A stretch of 64,000 bases of DNA from Limnohabitans sp. (GCF_023910625.1 NZ_JAAVVW010000003.1:2232001-2296000); one strand, 5' to 3'; shown: positions 45,350 through 54,550, counted from the stretch's first letter. Made by a program: numbers and translations. The notes: a model not told the origin generated them from the letters alone.

Positions 45350-46858
45350 ATGAAAAAGCTATTCGCAACTCTGGCCTTGGGCTTGAGCCTGGGCTTGGGC
45401 CTGTTCGGTGCGACCTCTGTTGCCACCGCACAGACTGCCCCTGCTGCCGTTACAGCTCCTGCCGCAGAAGCCAAACCGGAAGCGGCACCCGCCGCGGCAG
45501 CGGCCGAAGCCGCGCCAGCGGCGGTGCCCAACAAGGGCGACATTGCCTGGATGATGGTGGCCACCATTTTGGTGATCATGATGGTCATTCCGGGGCTGGC
45601 CCTGTTCTACGGCGGCTTGGTCCGCAGCAAAAACATGCTGTCGGTGCTGATGCAAGTGGTAGTCACCTTCTCGATGATCACCGTGTTGTGGTTCATTTAT
45701 GGCTACAGCCTGGCGTTCACCGAGGGCAATGCCTTCATCGGCGGTTTTGACCGCCTGTTCATGAAAGGCATTTGGGACAACGCAGCAGGCACCTTTGCCA
45801 ACGCAGCCACCTTCAGCAAAGGGGTGGTCATTCCTGAAATCTCGTTCGCCGCTTTCCAGGCCACGTTCGCAGGCATCACTTGCGCGCTGATCGTGGGTGC
45901 ATTCGCTGAGCGCATCAAGTTCTCTGCCGTGCTGGCCTTCATGGTGCTGTGGTTCACCTTCAGCTACCTGCCTGTCGCCCACATGGTCTGGTTCTGGATG
46001 GGTCCTGACGCCTACACCGCCAAAGAAGTCGCCGACGAAATGACATCCAAAGCCGGTCTGATCTGGCAGTGGGGCGCGCTGGACTTCGCTGGCGGCACCG
46101 TGGTGCACATCAACGCCGCTGTGGCTGGCTTGGTTGGTGCCTTCATGGTGGGCAAGCGCGTGGGTTATGGCCGTGAAGCCATGGCCCCACACAGCCTGAC
46201 TTTGACCATGGTGGGCGCGTCCTTGCTGTGGGTGGGTTGGTTCGGCTTCAACGCGGGCTCGGCTCTCGAAGCCAACGGTTTCGCAGCGCTGGCCTTCATC
46301 AACACCTTGGTCGCCACAGCCGGTGCTGTGCTGGCCTGGTGTGTGGGTGAAGCCATGATGCGCGGCAAAGCCTCCATGCTGGGTGCGGCCTCGGGTGCTG
46401 TGGCCGGTTTGGTGGCCATCACGCCAGCCGCAGGCAACGTCGGCATCGGCGGTGGTTTGGTGATCGGCATCGTGGCGGGCTTTGCATGCTTGTGGGGTGT
46501 GAACGGTCTGAAAAAGATGCTCGGTGCGGACGACTCGCTGGACGTGTTCGGTGTGCACGGTGTGGGCGGTATCGTCGGCGCCTTGTTGACCGGCGTGTTC
46601 AACTCGCCCGCTTTGGGTGGCCCCAGCGCCGTGGGCGACTGGGTCACGGTGGCCATGATCGCGCCCGACGCTTACTCCATCGCTGGGCAAGTGTGGACCC
46701 AGGCCAAGGCTGTGCTGCTGACCATCGTCTGGTCGGGCGTGGTCTCGGTGGTCGCCTTCAAGATCGTTGACCTGACCATTGGTCTGCGTGTCACCGAAGA
46801 AGAAGAGCGCGAAGGTCTGGACATTGCATCGCACGGCGAGTCGGCCTACCACGGCTAA
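45350..46858 (+). CDS. amtB: Ammonium transporter
   Basis: The 502-aa protein has a signal peptide (LFATLALGLSLGLGLFGATSVATA), an unusual Ala/Pro/Glu-rich periplasmic linker (about 30-60: APAAVTAPAAEAKPEAAPAA) and the AmtB core with eleven membrane helices. Key residues appear in FYGGLVRSKN, YLPVAHMVWFW (first pore His) and DVFGVHGVGGIVGALLTG (second pore His). It conducts ammonium across the inner membrane under GlnK control. Confidence 0.96.
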   Translation: MKKLFATLALGLSLGLGLFGATSVATAQTAPAAVTAPAAEAKPEAAPAAAAAEAAPAAVPNKGDIAWMMVATILVIMMVIPGLALFYGGLVRSKNMLSVLMQVVVTFSMITVLWFIYGYSLAFTEGNAFIGGFDRLFMKGIWDNAAGTFANAATFSKGVVIPEISFAAFQATFAGITCALIVGAFAERIKFSAVLAFMVLWFTFSYLPVAHMVWFWMGPDAYTAKEVADEMTSKAGLIWQWGALDFAGGTVVHINAAVAGLVGAFMVGKRVGYGREAMAPHSLTLTMVGASLLWVGWFGFNAGSALEANGFAALAFINTLVATAGAVLAWCVGEAMMRGKASMLGAASGAVAGLVAITPAAGNVGIGGGLVIGIVAGFACLWGVNGLKKMLGADDSLDVFGVHGVGGIVGALLTGVFNSPALGGPSAVGDWVTVAMIAPDAYSIAGQVWTQAKAVLLTIVWSGVVSVVAFKIVDLTIGLRVTEEEEREGLDIASHGESAYHG

Positions 46859-46913
46859 AAGCCAGCCAAGACAAGTTTCATTGCAAGCGGTGGCGCAAGC
46901 CGCCCTTTCATCT

Positions 46914-46948
46914 GCCCGCAGCGCTCAGGTTCTGCGGGCTGTTTCTTT
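46914..46948 (+). terminator. Terminator after amtB
   Basis: GCCCGCAG and CTGCGGGC form an 8-bp stem around a 10-base loop, followed by TGTTTCTTT, 55 bp after the amtB stop. Confidence 0.7.
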
Positions 46949-47026
46949 GGGTGTGCGGTTTCGGTGGCGATTGATCGAGGTACGTTCCTTGTTGGGGTAG
47001 TCGAACGCGCCATACGCTCGGGCACA

Positions 47027-48103
47027 ATGGATTTCATGCACGCATCTGACTTGTCTTCACCCACTTGGGCCGCCATCACCACAGAGCCCAATGGCTTGGG
47101 CGAATCGCCGTTTTGGCACCCGCAAGAGCAGCACTTGTATTGGGTGGACATTCCCGGGCAGCGCATTGGCCGTGTGGCGGTGCAGGGTTTGCAGACCCAA
47201 GGGCCGGTGGCGTATTGGCCCTTGGCGCAAGAGCCCGGCTGCATCGCGCCGGTGCAAGGGGGCGGCCTGGTCATGGCCCTGCGTGATGGCATTTACTTGG
47301 CGCGCGAGTGGGGTGGCTCATTGCTCCAGCTGGCCGCCGCACCTTATGACACGGCCAAGCTGCGTTTCAACGATGGCAAGTGCGATGCTCAAGGCCGATT
47401 TTGGGCCGGCAGTTTGTATGAGCCCAAAGACCAGGCGCTGGGCGTGCTTTACATGCTGGATGGCCAAGGGCTGCACGCCATGGTGGGCGGTGAGAAAGAC
47501 GGTGGGAACCATGGCGTGGTGACGGCTAACGGCTTGGCTTGGTCGCCCGACGGCCGCACCGCCTACTGGGCCGACACCGCTGCGCACCAGGTGCGGGCGT
47601 TTGACGTGGATGCGGCCACCGGCCAACTGAGCGCGGGGCGTGTGTTCCACCAAATGACGCCCAAGCCCGCTGGCTGGGTTTGGGGCAGCGCTGCGCCCTA
47701 CGGCGGACGACCCGACGGCGCGGCGGTGGATGCTGAGGGCTGCTATTGGTCCGCCCAATACGAGGGCGGACGATTGCTGCGCATCGCACCCAGTGGCCAG
47801 GTGCTGGCCGAAGTGCCCACCCCGGCGCTTTGCCCCACCATGCCCTGCTTTGGCGGCGCGGACATGAAAACCCTGTTCATCACCACATCGCGCCAAGGTC
47901 GCAGTGAGGCCGAGCTGGCGCAGTACCCCGGTTCTGGGTGCGTATGGGCGATGCGGGTGGAGGTGGCGGGGTTGCCGGTGAATGGTTTTAAGGTTCAGAC
48001 CTACAAAAAACTGGCGGATTGGGGTATTGAGCCCTTGCCTGCGCGCGGTACTCAAATCACCAATGAACTCATTGATCGCCTGCGTGATGCGGAAGGGATT
48101 TGA
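47027..48103 (+). CDS. SMP-30/gluconolactonase-family protein
   Basis: The protein (358 aa from ATG 47027; ATG 47036 is also possible) is a six-bladed beta-propeller lactonase. Metal ligands are seen in GLGESPFWH (Glu), VTANGLAWSPDG (Asn) and RPDGAAVDAEG (Asp); KLRFNDGKCDAQGRFWAG is the family signature. It hydrolyses sugar lactones in the cytoplasm. The upstream stop/terminator separates it from amtB. Confidence 0.9.
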   Translation: MDFMHASDLSSPTWAAITTEPNGLGESPFWHPQEQHLYWVDIPGQRIGRVAVQGLQTQGPVAYWPLAQEPGCIAPVQGGGLVMALRDGIYLAREWGGSLLQLAAAPYDTAKLRFNDGKCDAQGRFWAGSLYEPKDQALGVLYMLDGQGLHAMVGGEKDGGNHGVVTANGLAWSPDGRTAYWADTAAHQVRAFDVDAATGQLSAGRVFHQMTPKPAGWVWGSAAPYGGRPDGAAVDAEGCYWSAQYEGGRLLRIAPSGQVLAEVPTPALCPTMPCFGGADMKTLFITTSRQGRSEAELAQYPGSGCVWAMRVEVAGLPVNGFKVQTYKKLADWGIEPLPARGTQITNELIDRLRDAEGI

Positions 48104-48202
48104 AATCGTTTGATTTTTCCTCAATCCCCATCAATTTCCCACAACCCCAACGTTCAAAAAATTCACACAGCCCCATAAGGCTGGGGGTTACCATCTTGGC
48201 CC

Positions 48203-49348
48203 ATGGAAGCTGAACTCAATACCCTCATCGACGCCGTGCGTCAGGCCGCTGCGGATGGCCGCACTTTGCGCTTGCGCGGTGGTGGCAGCAAAGATTTTTG
48301 GGGCCAGAGCCTCACGGACGAGGTGCTGGACACCCGGGCCTACCAGGGCATCGTGAGTTACGAGCCCAGCGAATTGGTGGTCACGGCCCGATGCGGCACG
48401 CCGCTGGCCGAGCTGGAAGCCGCTTTGGCCGAGAAGGGGCAGTGCCTGGCGTTTGAGCCGCCGCACTTTGGCCCCGGCGCTACGGTGGGCGGCATGGTGG
48501 CCGCAGGCCTGAGCGGCCCGGCCCGCGCTACCGCTGGCGCTGTGCGCGACTTTGTTTTGGGTGCGCGCTTCATCAACGGTTTGGGTGAGCACCTGACCTT
48601 TGGCGGTCAGGTCATGAAAAACGTGGCCGGCTACGACGTGAGCCGCCTCATGGCGGGCAGCTGGGGCACCCTGGGCCTGATCACCGAGGTCAGTCTGAAA
48701 GTCTTGCCCGTGGCACCGGCCGAGGCCACGCTGATGATCGCGGGTTTGGCCCAAGGTCCGGCGTTGGATTTGCTCCACCGCTGGGGCGGCCAGCCCCTGC
48801 CCCTGAATGCCAGTGCTTGGGTGCGCGACACCACCGCCCAACCGGTGGCCGACTATTTGTTTGTGCGCCTGCGCGGTGCGGTGGCGGCGGTGCAGTCGGC
48901 CACCGGCAAGATGGCGGCCGATGCCATGGCTTTGGGCGAGCAAGTGCAAGCCATGGACAATGCCGAAGCCGCGCAAGACTGGCGCGCCAGCGCCGAGCAG
49001 TCGCTGGCCTTCTTTGATGCACCTAACCCCGACGCTTGCCTGTGGCGTCTGTCGGTGCCGCAAACCGCGCCGGTTTTGGATTTGCCCTACGCCACCTACA
49101 TTGAATGGCAAGGCGCGCAGCGCTGGCTGTGGGCGCCTGCCACGGCGGCTGTGGCCTTGCGCGAACTGGCTCAATCTGTCGGTGGTCATGCCACCTTGTT
49201 CCGCGCCAGTGCCGCCCATGCCGAAGTGGACAAAGCTGTTGGCGTGAACTCCCCGCTGGATACCGTGCAGCAACGCGTTCAGCAGCAACTGCAAAAACAG
49301 TTCGACCCGAAAGGCGTGTTCGCCACCGGTCGAATGCACCCCCTCTGA
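48203..49348 (+). CDS. glcE: Glycolate oxidase FAD-binding subunit
   Basis: The 381-aa protein has a PCMH FAD domain (LRLRGGGSKDFWG, ELVVTARCGTPLAELEAALAEKGQ, GPGATVGGMVAAGLSGPARATAGAVRDFVLG, MKNVAGYDVSRLMAGSWGTLG) and a short C-terminal region. GlcE works with GlcD and GlcF to oxidise glycolate to glyoxylate at the membrane. It is 11 bp before glcF; no glcD is next to it in the window. Confidence 0.93.
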   Translation: MEAELNTLIDAVRQAAADGRTLRLRGGGSKDFWGQSLTDEVLDTRAYQGIVSYEPSELVVTARCGTPLAELEAALAEKGQCLAFEPPHFGPGATVGGMVAAGLSGPARATAGAVRDFVLGARFINGLGEHLTFGGQVMKNVAGYDVSRLMAGSWGTLGLITEVSLKVLPVAPAEATLMIAGLAQGPALDLLHRWGGQPLPLNASAWVRDTTAQPVADYLFVRLRGAVAAVQSATGKMAADAMALGEQVQAMDNAEAAQDWRASAEQSLAFFDAPNPDACLWRLSVPQTAPVLDLPYATYIEWQGAQRWLWAPATAAVALRELAQSVGGHATLFRASAAHAEVDKAVGVNSPLDTVQQRVQQQLQKQFDPKGVFATGRMHPL

Positions 49349-49359
49349 GGCGAATCGTC

Positions 49360-50601
49360 ATGCAAACCAATCTCGCCCCCGAATACCAAAACACCCCCGA
49401 CGGCTTGGCGGCCGAAGCCATTTTGCGCAAGTGCGTGCACTGCGGCTTTTGCACCGCCACTTGCCCCACCTACCAACTGCTGGGCGACGAGCTGGATGGC
49501 CCGCGTGGCCGCATCTATTTGATGAAGGCGGTGCTCGAAGGTGAAACGCCCACCCGCAAAACCCAGATGCACTTGGATCGGTGCCTGACCTGCCGCAACT
49601 GCGAAAGCACATGCCCCAGCGGCGTGCAATACGGCCACTTGGTGGACATCGGCCGCAAGCTGGTGGACGCCAAAGTCGAACGCCCCGCTGGAGAAAAACT
49701 GGTGCGCTGGGCGCTCAAAGAGGGCTTGCCGTCGCCCCTGTTTGCCCCCGCCATGAAGATGGGCCAAATGGTGCGAGGCCTGCTGCCTGACAGCCTGAAA
49801 GCCAAAGTGCCTGCGCCGCAAAACGCCGGTGCCTGGCCCACCCGCACGCATGCGCGCAAGGTGCTGATGCTGGCCGGTTGCGTGCAGCCGAGCATGAGCC
49901 CCAACATCAACACCGCCACCGCCCGCGTGCTGGATGCTGCAGGTATTCAGGCGGTGACCGCCCCCAAGGCCGGTTGCTGCGGCGCGGTCAAGTTCCACCT
50001 GAACGACCACGACGGCGGCAAAGACCACATGCGCGCCAACATCGACGCCTGGTGGCCGCTGGTGGAGAGCGGCGACGTCGAAGCCATCGTCATGAACGCC
50101 TCGGGCTGCGGCGTCATGGTCAAGGACTACGGCCATGTGCTCAAAGACGACCCGCACTACGCCGACAAAGCCGCCCGCATCGGTGCCCTGACACGCGACC
50201 TGAGCGAATTGCTGCCCGAGCTGGTGCCGCTGCTCAAAGACAAGCTCAAACCTGAAGCTCTGCAAGCCGCAGGCCTGCAGGCCTACCACCCGCCTTGCAC
50301 GCTGCAACACGGCCAGCAACTCAAGGGTGGCGTCGAAAAGCACTTGGGCGATTTGGGCTTCCAGATCAAGGTCACGGCCAATGAATCGCACCTGTGCTGC
50401 GGCTCAGCCGGCACCTACAGCGTGCTCAACCCGGATCTGTCCAAACAACTGCGCGACCGCAAGCTGGGCCACCTGAACGCGCTGGAGCCGCAAGGCGTGA
50501 TCAGCGCCAACATTGGCTGCATCACCCACCTGCAAAGCGGCAGCGGCTTGCCTGTGCGGCATTGGGTGGAGTTGTTGGACGAGGCGCTGCTGGCCGGGTG
50601 A
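49360..50601 (+). CDS. glcF: Glycolate oxidase iron-sulfur subunit
   Basis: The 413-aa protein has two 4Fe-4S motifs (CVHCGFCTATCPTYQ and CLTCRNCESTCPSG) and two CCG domains (AGCVQPSMSPNINTATARVLDAAGIQ ... KAGCCGAVKFHLNDHD; SHLCCGSAGTYSVLNP). It passes electrons from GlcD/E to the quinone pool. Co-transcribed with glcE. Confidence 0.95.
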   Translation: MQTNLAPEYQNTPDGLAAEAILRKCVHCGFCTATCPTYQLLGDELDGPRGRIYLMKAVLEGETPTRKTQMHLDRCLTCRNCESTCPSGVQYGHLVDIGRKLVDAKVERPAGEKLVRWALKEGLPSPLFAPAMKMGQMVRGLLPDSLKAKVPAPQNAGAWPTRTHARKVLMLAGCVQPSMSPNINTATARVLDAAGIQAVTAPKAGCCGAVKFHLNDHDGGKDHMRANIDAWWPLVESGDVEAIVMNASGCGVMVKDYGHVLKDDPHYADKAARIGALTRDLSELLPELVPLLKDKLKPEALQAAGLQAYHPPCTLQHGQQLKGGVEKHLGDLGFQIKVTANESHLCCGSAGTYSVLNPDLSKQLRDRKLGHLNALEPQGVISANIGCITHLQSGSGLPVRHWVELLDEALLAG

Positions 50602-50625
50602 AGATCCCATTGAGGTAAAACAAAA

Positions 50626-50653
50626 TTGACATGATTGGATTTCATGGTAAACT
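50626..50653 (+). promoter_or_regulatory. Promoter with embedded operator of the XRE/NUDIX pair
   Basis: TTGACA (50626-50631) and TAAACT (50648-50653) with a 16-bp spacer form a promoter. CATGA-N7-TCATG (50630-50646), a perfect dyad, fills the spacer, and the flanks extend the symmetry (ACAAAATT upstream, AAACTTTGT downstream). The ATG follows at 50661, so the leader is very short. Confidence 0.6.
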
Positions 50654-50660
50654 TTGTCTT

Positions 50661-51005
50661 ATGTCGAAGCCTGCTCAAGCCACAGAAATTCTGCCTGCTG
50701 CGGTTGCCCGCGCACTGAAAGACCTGGGCGAAAACTTGGCCCTGGCCCGCCAGCGCCGCAATGAAAGCCAGCGTGCCTGGGCCAGCCGCCTGTCGGTTTC
50801 GGTGCCTACGCTCATTCGCATGGAAAAAGGCGACCCGTCAGTCGGCATGGGCGTCTACGCCACGGCCCTTTGGCTCATGGGCCGACATGCCGCCTTGCCT
50901 GAGGTGGCGGCACCTGCACAAGATTTGAATGCTTTGGAGCAAGACATTGAGGCCGTACGCCAGCGCAGTAAACGCTTGTCGCGTAAACCGAAGCAAGTGC
51001 TGTGA
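50661..51005 (+). CDS. HTH XRE regulator (HipB-like, orphan)
   Basis: The 114-aa protein has a HTH_3 domain (residues 20-75: LGENLALARQRRNESQRAWASRLSVSVPTLIRMEKGDPSVGMGVYATALWLMG) and a basic tail (QRSKRLSRKPKQV). Its fold and dyad promoter fit a HipB antitoxin, but no HipA gene follows. Instead its stop overlaps a GTG start of a NUDIX gene. It could be an orphan antitoxin or the repressor of the NUDIX gene. Confidence 0.85.
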   Translation: MSKPAQATEILPAAVARALKDLGENLALARQRRNESQRAWASRLSVSVPTLIRMEKGDPSVGMGVYATALWLMGRHAALPEVAAPAQDLNALEQDIEAVRQRSKRLSRKPKQVL

Positions 51006-51469
51006 TTCCATTTCAAGAGGGACCCCATCGTTTCCAATACCGTGTTGCGGCGATCGTGATGGATTCAGGTCAGCTTTTGTTGCATCGGGTATCAGGTGAT
51101 GCTTTTTGGACATTGCCCGGTGGTCGGGTGAATGTGGGTGAGTCAGCACAAGCAGCGCTTTGTCGGGAGTTTGAAGAGGAGCTTGGTACAAGCATTGAGT
51201 GTGGCCACCTCGCTTGTGTCGGAGAAAACTTCTTCCGTCATGACCAAGCAAGTCACCATGAAATTGGTTTGTATTTTTACGCCGGGCTACCCGCTGACTC
51301 AAGTTACAACGACAAGCGCATGACGTTCAAAGGCGTAGAGACCAACAGGCAGCTTGAGTTCAAGTGGTTTGAAACCCAGCAGTTGCACCATGTGGACATG
51401 CGACCCCAAGTGGCACGAGACGGCCTGGCCACAATGACATTGCCACACCACTTTGTGCAGCACCTTTGA
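51002..51469 (+). CDS. NUDIX hydrolase
   Basis: The start is GTG 51002, overlapping the XRE stop (GTGA). The 155-aa protein has a full Nudix box (GGRVNVGESAQAALCREFEEELGT) after LLLHRVSGDAFWTLPGG. It cleaves a nucleoside diphosphate linked to another moiety; substrate unknown. Being coupled to an XRE regulator is unusual and hints at a stress or defence role. Confidence 0.9.
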   Translation: MIPFQEGPHRFQYRVAAIVMDSGQLLLHRVSGDAFWTLPGGRVNVGESAQAALCREFEEELGTSIECGHLACVGENFFRHDQASHHEIGLYFYAGLPADSSYNDKRMTFKGVETNRQLEFKWFETQQLHHVDMRPQVARDGLATMTLPHHFVQHL

Positions 51470-51568
51470 GGGTGAGTGAGGCCACCCTGTGATTGCGAAC
51501 GCACAATTTCGCAAGCCTAACCAGTCCATTGAAGTGCACCGACTGCGTGCGTTTCGTTTGTTAGCCCA

Positions 51569-52720
51569 TCACCCCGCCAGAACCCCAGCGATATCGCCCA
51601 CGGAAATCACCTCAACCCCATCGGCGAAAGGCCAGCGCTGCTGCACGGGGGCGACGATGTAGGTTTTGTCGGGTTGCACGTCTTGCAGGGATTGCCAGAA
51701 GCCTTTGGTGACTTTGGGCGCGACGCTGAACTTGATTTCGAAACCGATTTTTCGCTGCCCGGTTTCCACCACCACATCCAGTTCGGCACCCACCGCTGTT
51801 CTGTAAAACGACAAGCTGGCCCCAGTGGGCAAGTGGGCGGCAATCTGGTCGATGACGAAGCCTTCCCAGGACGCACCTGTCATGGGGTGGCCTTGCAGGT
51901 CGTCCGGATTGCTCAAACCCAGCAGGCTGTGCAGCAGACCGCTGTCGCGAACATAAACCTTGGGAGCCTTGACCAAACGCTTGCCTAGGTTGGCGTGGTA
52001 GGGCTCGAGTTTTCTGACCAGCAAGGCACCCACCATGTGATCTAGCCAGCGACTGACTGTGGGGGCGCTCACGTCCAGAGAGTTGGCGATGGCCGATGCA
52101 TTGAACAGTTGGCCATGAACATGTGCCAGCATGCGCCAAAAACGGCGCAGACTTTCGGCATCTACGCGCAAGCCCAGAGCGGGCAAATCGGTGTGCAGCA
52201 GGTGGCGGATGAACGCATCACGCCAGGCCCAAGAGGCGTGCGAGTCAACGGCGGTGAAGCTGGGCGGAAAGCCGCCGCGCACCCACAAGTCCTGCACGGT
52301 GCTGAGGTCGGAGCCGACTTCGTTGACGAGGAGCGGGAACATGTCAATCAGACTCAGCCTTCCGGCCAAGGATTGGGATTGGCGCAGCAATTCAAACGAA
52401 GCCGAGCCCAGCAAGACGAAACGCCCGGGGCGACGGATGCGGTCGATTTCACCGCGCAACACCGAAAACAACTGCGGTGCATTTTGAACTTCGTCCAGGA
52501 TCACGAGCCGGTTTGCGTGGGCTTGCAGAAACAGCGGGCCCTCGCCCAGGCGTGCCTGATCTTGTGGGGATTCCAGGTCCAGATATAGGGCATTTGGATG
52601 GGTTTCCAGCAGAGCACGGGCCAAGGTGGTTTTGCCAATCTGGCGCGGCCCCAAAATGGCAACAGCCGGGCTCCAAGTGAGGTGTGAGGCCAGTGTGTTT
52701 TGGGCGATGCGTTTAAACAT
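51569..52720 (-). CDS. AAA+ ATPase with DUF4143 (first paralogue)
   Basis: The 383-aa protein has Walker A LGPRQIGKTTLA, Walker B LVILDEVQNAP, sensor LLGSASFELLRQ and a C-terminal DUF4143 domain (RKLEPYHANLGKRLVKAPKVYVRDSGLLHSLLGL, GASWEGFVIDQIAAHL, YRTAVGAELDVVVE, a restriction-endonuclease-like E-D-E pattern). Function of this widespread family is unsettled; mobile and defence contexts are frequent. Its start codon lies within a strong palindrome. A paralogue is at 55438. Confidence 0.87.
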   Translation of the reverse strand: MFKRIAQNTLASHLTWSPAVAILGPRQIGKTTLARALLETHPNALYLDLESPQDQARLGEGPLFLQAHANRLVILDEVQNAPQLFSVLRGEIDRIRRPGRFVLLGSASFELLRQSQSLAGRLSLIDMFPLLVNEVGSDLSTVQDLWVRGGFPPSFTAVDSHASWAWRDAFIRHLLHTDLPALGLRVDAESLRRFWRMLAHVHGQLFNASAIANSLDVSAPTVSRWLDHMVGALLVRKLEPYHANLGKRLVKAPKVYVRDSGLLHSLLGLSNPDDLQGHPMTGASWEGFVIDQIAAHLPTGASLSFYRTAVGAELDVVVETGQRKIGFEIKFSVAPKVTKGFWQSLQDVQPDKTYIVAPVQQRWPFADGVEVISVGDIAGVLAG

Positions 52721-52759
52721 CCTTGTATTTTAAATATACGATATTCAAAATACAAGGAT
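52719..52759. promoter_or_regulatory. 41-bp palindrome at the start of the first DUF4143 gene
   Basis: Arms of 19 bp (52719-52737, ATCCTTGTATTTTAAATAT; 52741-52759, its mirror with one mismatch) flank ACG. The palindrome overlaps the ATG at 52718-52720, so it can pair in DNA and in the RNA leader. Either an operator for self-repression or a hairpin that hides the start codon. Confidence 0.75.
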
Positions 52760-52770
52760 AAATCGACTTT

Positions 52771-53709
52771 CTACAAGCATCTGGCCCAAACTCGCCTGAA
52801 ATCCCGCGCAGAGCCAAAGCCGCAGACCTCGGCCAGTTGCTCCTGGGTCAGTGCCGGGTTGTGCGCCATCAACTCTTGCGCACGCGCCATGCGCAGTTGC
52901 TGCTGGTAGTCCAGCACGCTGATGCCGGTGTACTGCATGAAAAGGCGTGACAAATGCCGGGGGCTCACGAAGGCCACATCAGCCAGCTCGGGCAGTGACC
53001 ATCGGCGGGCCGGGTCTTGGACAAGACTTGTCGTGAGGGCGTCTTGTGCGCGGTGCACCGCCGGGTGCATGTGGTTGCGGTGCGCCAGCCAAGGAGAAAG
53101 CTGTGGGTCGTTGGGGCCGCGCCGTGTGTACATCACCAAGCGCCGCGCCACTTGCGCTGCCAGTGCGGCATTGGCCACTTGTTCAACGATGTAAAGCGCC
53201 AGATCGATGCCGGTGGTGATGCCTGCGCTGGTCAGCACACGGCCGTCATCCACAAAAATCCGGTCGGCTTGCACTTGTGCGGTGGGGGCCAAGGCTTGCA
53301 AATCATCAAGGAGCGTGTGGTGTGTGGTGCAGCGCAGGCCGTCGAGTTGGCCCGCCATGGCCAGCAGCAAAGCACCCGAGCAAATGCTGGCCAGTCGTGT
53401 GTCGGGCAGCACCGCGGATTGCAGCCATTGCACCACTTGCTGTGCTGCTGGAGTGGCGTAGTCTTCTTGCTCGTGGCTGTTGCCGGTGATCAGCACCAGG
53501 GAGTTCGGTGGCAGACGCTGGGGCAGAGGCTCAATGTCGGCCAGTTGCGTGCCCAGCGATGTTTTCACGCCAGAGCACGGTCCGCAGGTGTGCATGACAA
53601 GCGGTGCGCCCATGTCGCGAGCCATGCGCAGCGCTTCGGCAGGACCTGCATAGTCGAGTAACAGCACGCCGGGTGTGAGGACCAAGTATATGGTCAGCGG
53701 GGTGGTCAT
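52771..53709 (-). CDS. GlxA-type AraC regulator (DJ-1/PfpI domain plus HTH)
   Basis: Start ATG 53709 gives 312 aa. Residues 1-180 form a class I amidotransferase/DJ-1-like domain (VLTPGVLLLDYAGPAEALRMA, SICSGALLLAMAGQLDG with the nucleophile-elbow Cys). Residues 210-310 form an AraC HTH (WSLPELADVAFVSPRHLSRLFMQYTGISVLDYQQQLRMARAQELM). GlxA-like regulators sense small nitrogenous metabolites. Four genes on this strand (to 54550) could form one unit. Confidence 0.9.
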   Translation of the reverse strand: MTTPLTIYLVLTPGVLLLDYAGPAEALRMARDMGAPLVMHTCGPCSGVKTSLGTQLADIEPLPQRLPPNSLVLITGNSHEQEDYATPAAQQVVQWLQSAVLPDTRLASICSGALLLAMAGQLDGLRCTTHHTLLDDLQALAPTAQVQADRIFVDDGRVLTSAGITTGIDLALYIVEQVANAALAAQVARRLVMYTRRGPNDPQLSPWLAHRNHMHPAVHRAQDALTTSLVQDPARRWSLPELADVAFVSPRHLSRLFMQYTGISVLDYQQQLRMARAQELMAHNPALTQEQLAEVCGFGSARDFRRVWARCL

Positions 53710-53717
53710 TTCCGAGA

Positions 53718-53966
53718 TCAAGCCAGTGGAAGGCAGCCCTGCGGTTTGAACACCCGTTCGGTCGATGCAGGGTTGTTGAGCAGCTTGGCCGCAGGGCGCA
53801 CCGGGCGGCGCACCAGTTCGCCACCGCAATTGGGGCAGATGCCCTGCAAGCGCGTGTCTGCACACTCGACGCAAAAGGTGCATTCAAAAGAGCAAATCCG
53901 CGCTTCCAGCGCCTCAGGCGGCAGGTCGCGGTTGCAGCATTCGCAGTTGGGGCGCAGTTGGAGCAT
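53718..53966 (-). CDS. DUF1272 zinc-binding protein
   Basis: Start ATG 53966 gives 82 aa with the DUF1272 cysteine pattern CECCNRDLPP, CSFECTFCVECAD and CPNCGGELVRRP, predicted to hold two zinc ions. No function is known. It is eight bases from the GlxA-type gene and 20 from the isochorismatase-like gene. Confidence 0.87.
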   Translation of the reverse strand: MLQLRPNCECCNRDLPPEALEARICSFECTFCVECADTRLQGICPNCGGELVRRPVRPAAKLLNNPASTERVFKPQGCLPLA

Positions 53967-53986
53967 GGGGTTTCCTGGTGGGCGAT

Positions 53987-54550
53987 TCAAAGGCTGGACA
54001 GACAAGTATCCACGTTCACGATGCGCGCAAAGCGGTCAGCCAAGACCAACTCGGTGCGCGTGGTGATGTCTTGGGTGCTGAAAGTCTGGCCGGTGCCTTT
54101 GTGCGTCATCGGGAAAGTCAGCGTCGCTTCGGACACAAAGTCCACCGCGTAGCCCAGGTCCGAGGCCACACGGGCCGTGGTCTCGCAACATTGCTCGGTG
54201 CGGATGCCGCTGATGATGAGCCGCTGCACGCCTTGACGGCGCAGCCAGTTGTCGAGCCCGGTGTCGGTGAAGGCGTTGTGCACATGCTTGTCAAAGCGTG
54301 CGGCGGGCTCGCCCGGCAGCCAGTCCATGGCACGGATCAGGCCCGACTCGGCACGAAAAGGCGCATCGTCGTCGATGTGAAAAATGTGCACCACCGGTAC
54401 ATCCGCTGCGCGACAACCTGCTTCCAGTTTCAACAGCGCTTGTTGAAATGGCGCGAGTTGTCCAGACGACCAATACGGCATGCGCAAGAATGACTGCTGC
54501 ACATCGATGATGAGCAGAGCGGATTTTTGGTGTGTGTGTTGGCTGGTCAT
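53987..54550 (-). CDS. Isochorismatase-like cysteine hydrolase
   Basis: The 187-aa protein has SALLIIDVQQSF (catalytic Asp), a Lys in ARFDKHVHNAFTDT and the Cys in ISGIRTEQCCETTARVASDLGYAVDFVSEAT, the D-K-C triad. Such enzymes hydrolyse amides (nicotinamide, biuret, N-carbamoyl compounds). Adjacent GlxA-type regulator may control it. Confidence 0.88.
   Translation of the reverse strand: MTSQHTHQKSALLIIDVQQSFLRMPYWSSGQLAPFQQALLKLEAGCRAADVPVVHIFHIDDDAPFRAESGLIRAMDWLPGEPAARFDKHVHNAFTDTGLDNWLRRQGVQRLIISGIRTEQCCETTARVASDLGYAVDFVSEATLTFPMTHKGTGQTFSTQDITTRTELVLADRFARIVNVDTCLSSL

Noticed and set aside
45359..46852. Long antisense open frame opposite amtB
   Set aside because: Same shadow effect; amtB is unmistakable on the plus strand.
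48188..49339. Antisense open frame opposite glcE
   Set aside because: Shadow of a clear FAD-domain gene; no recognisable domain.
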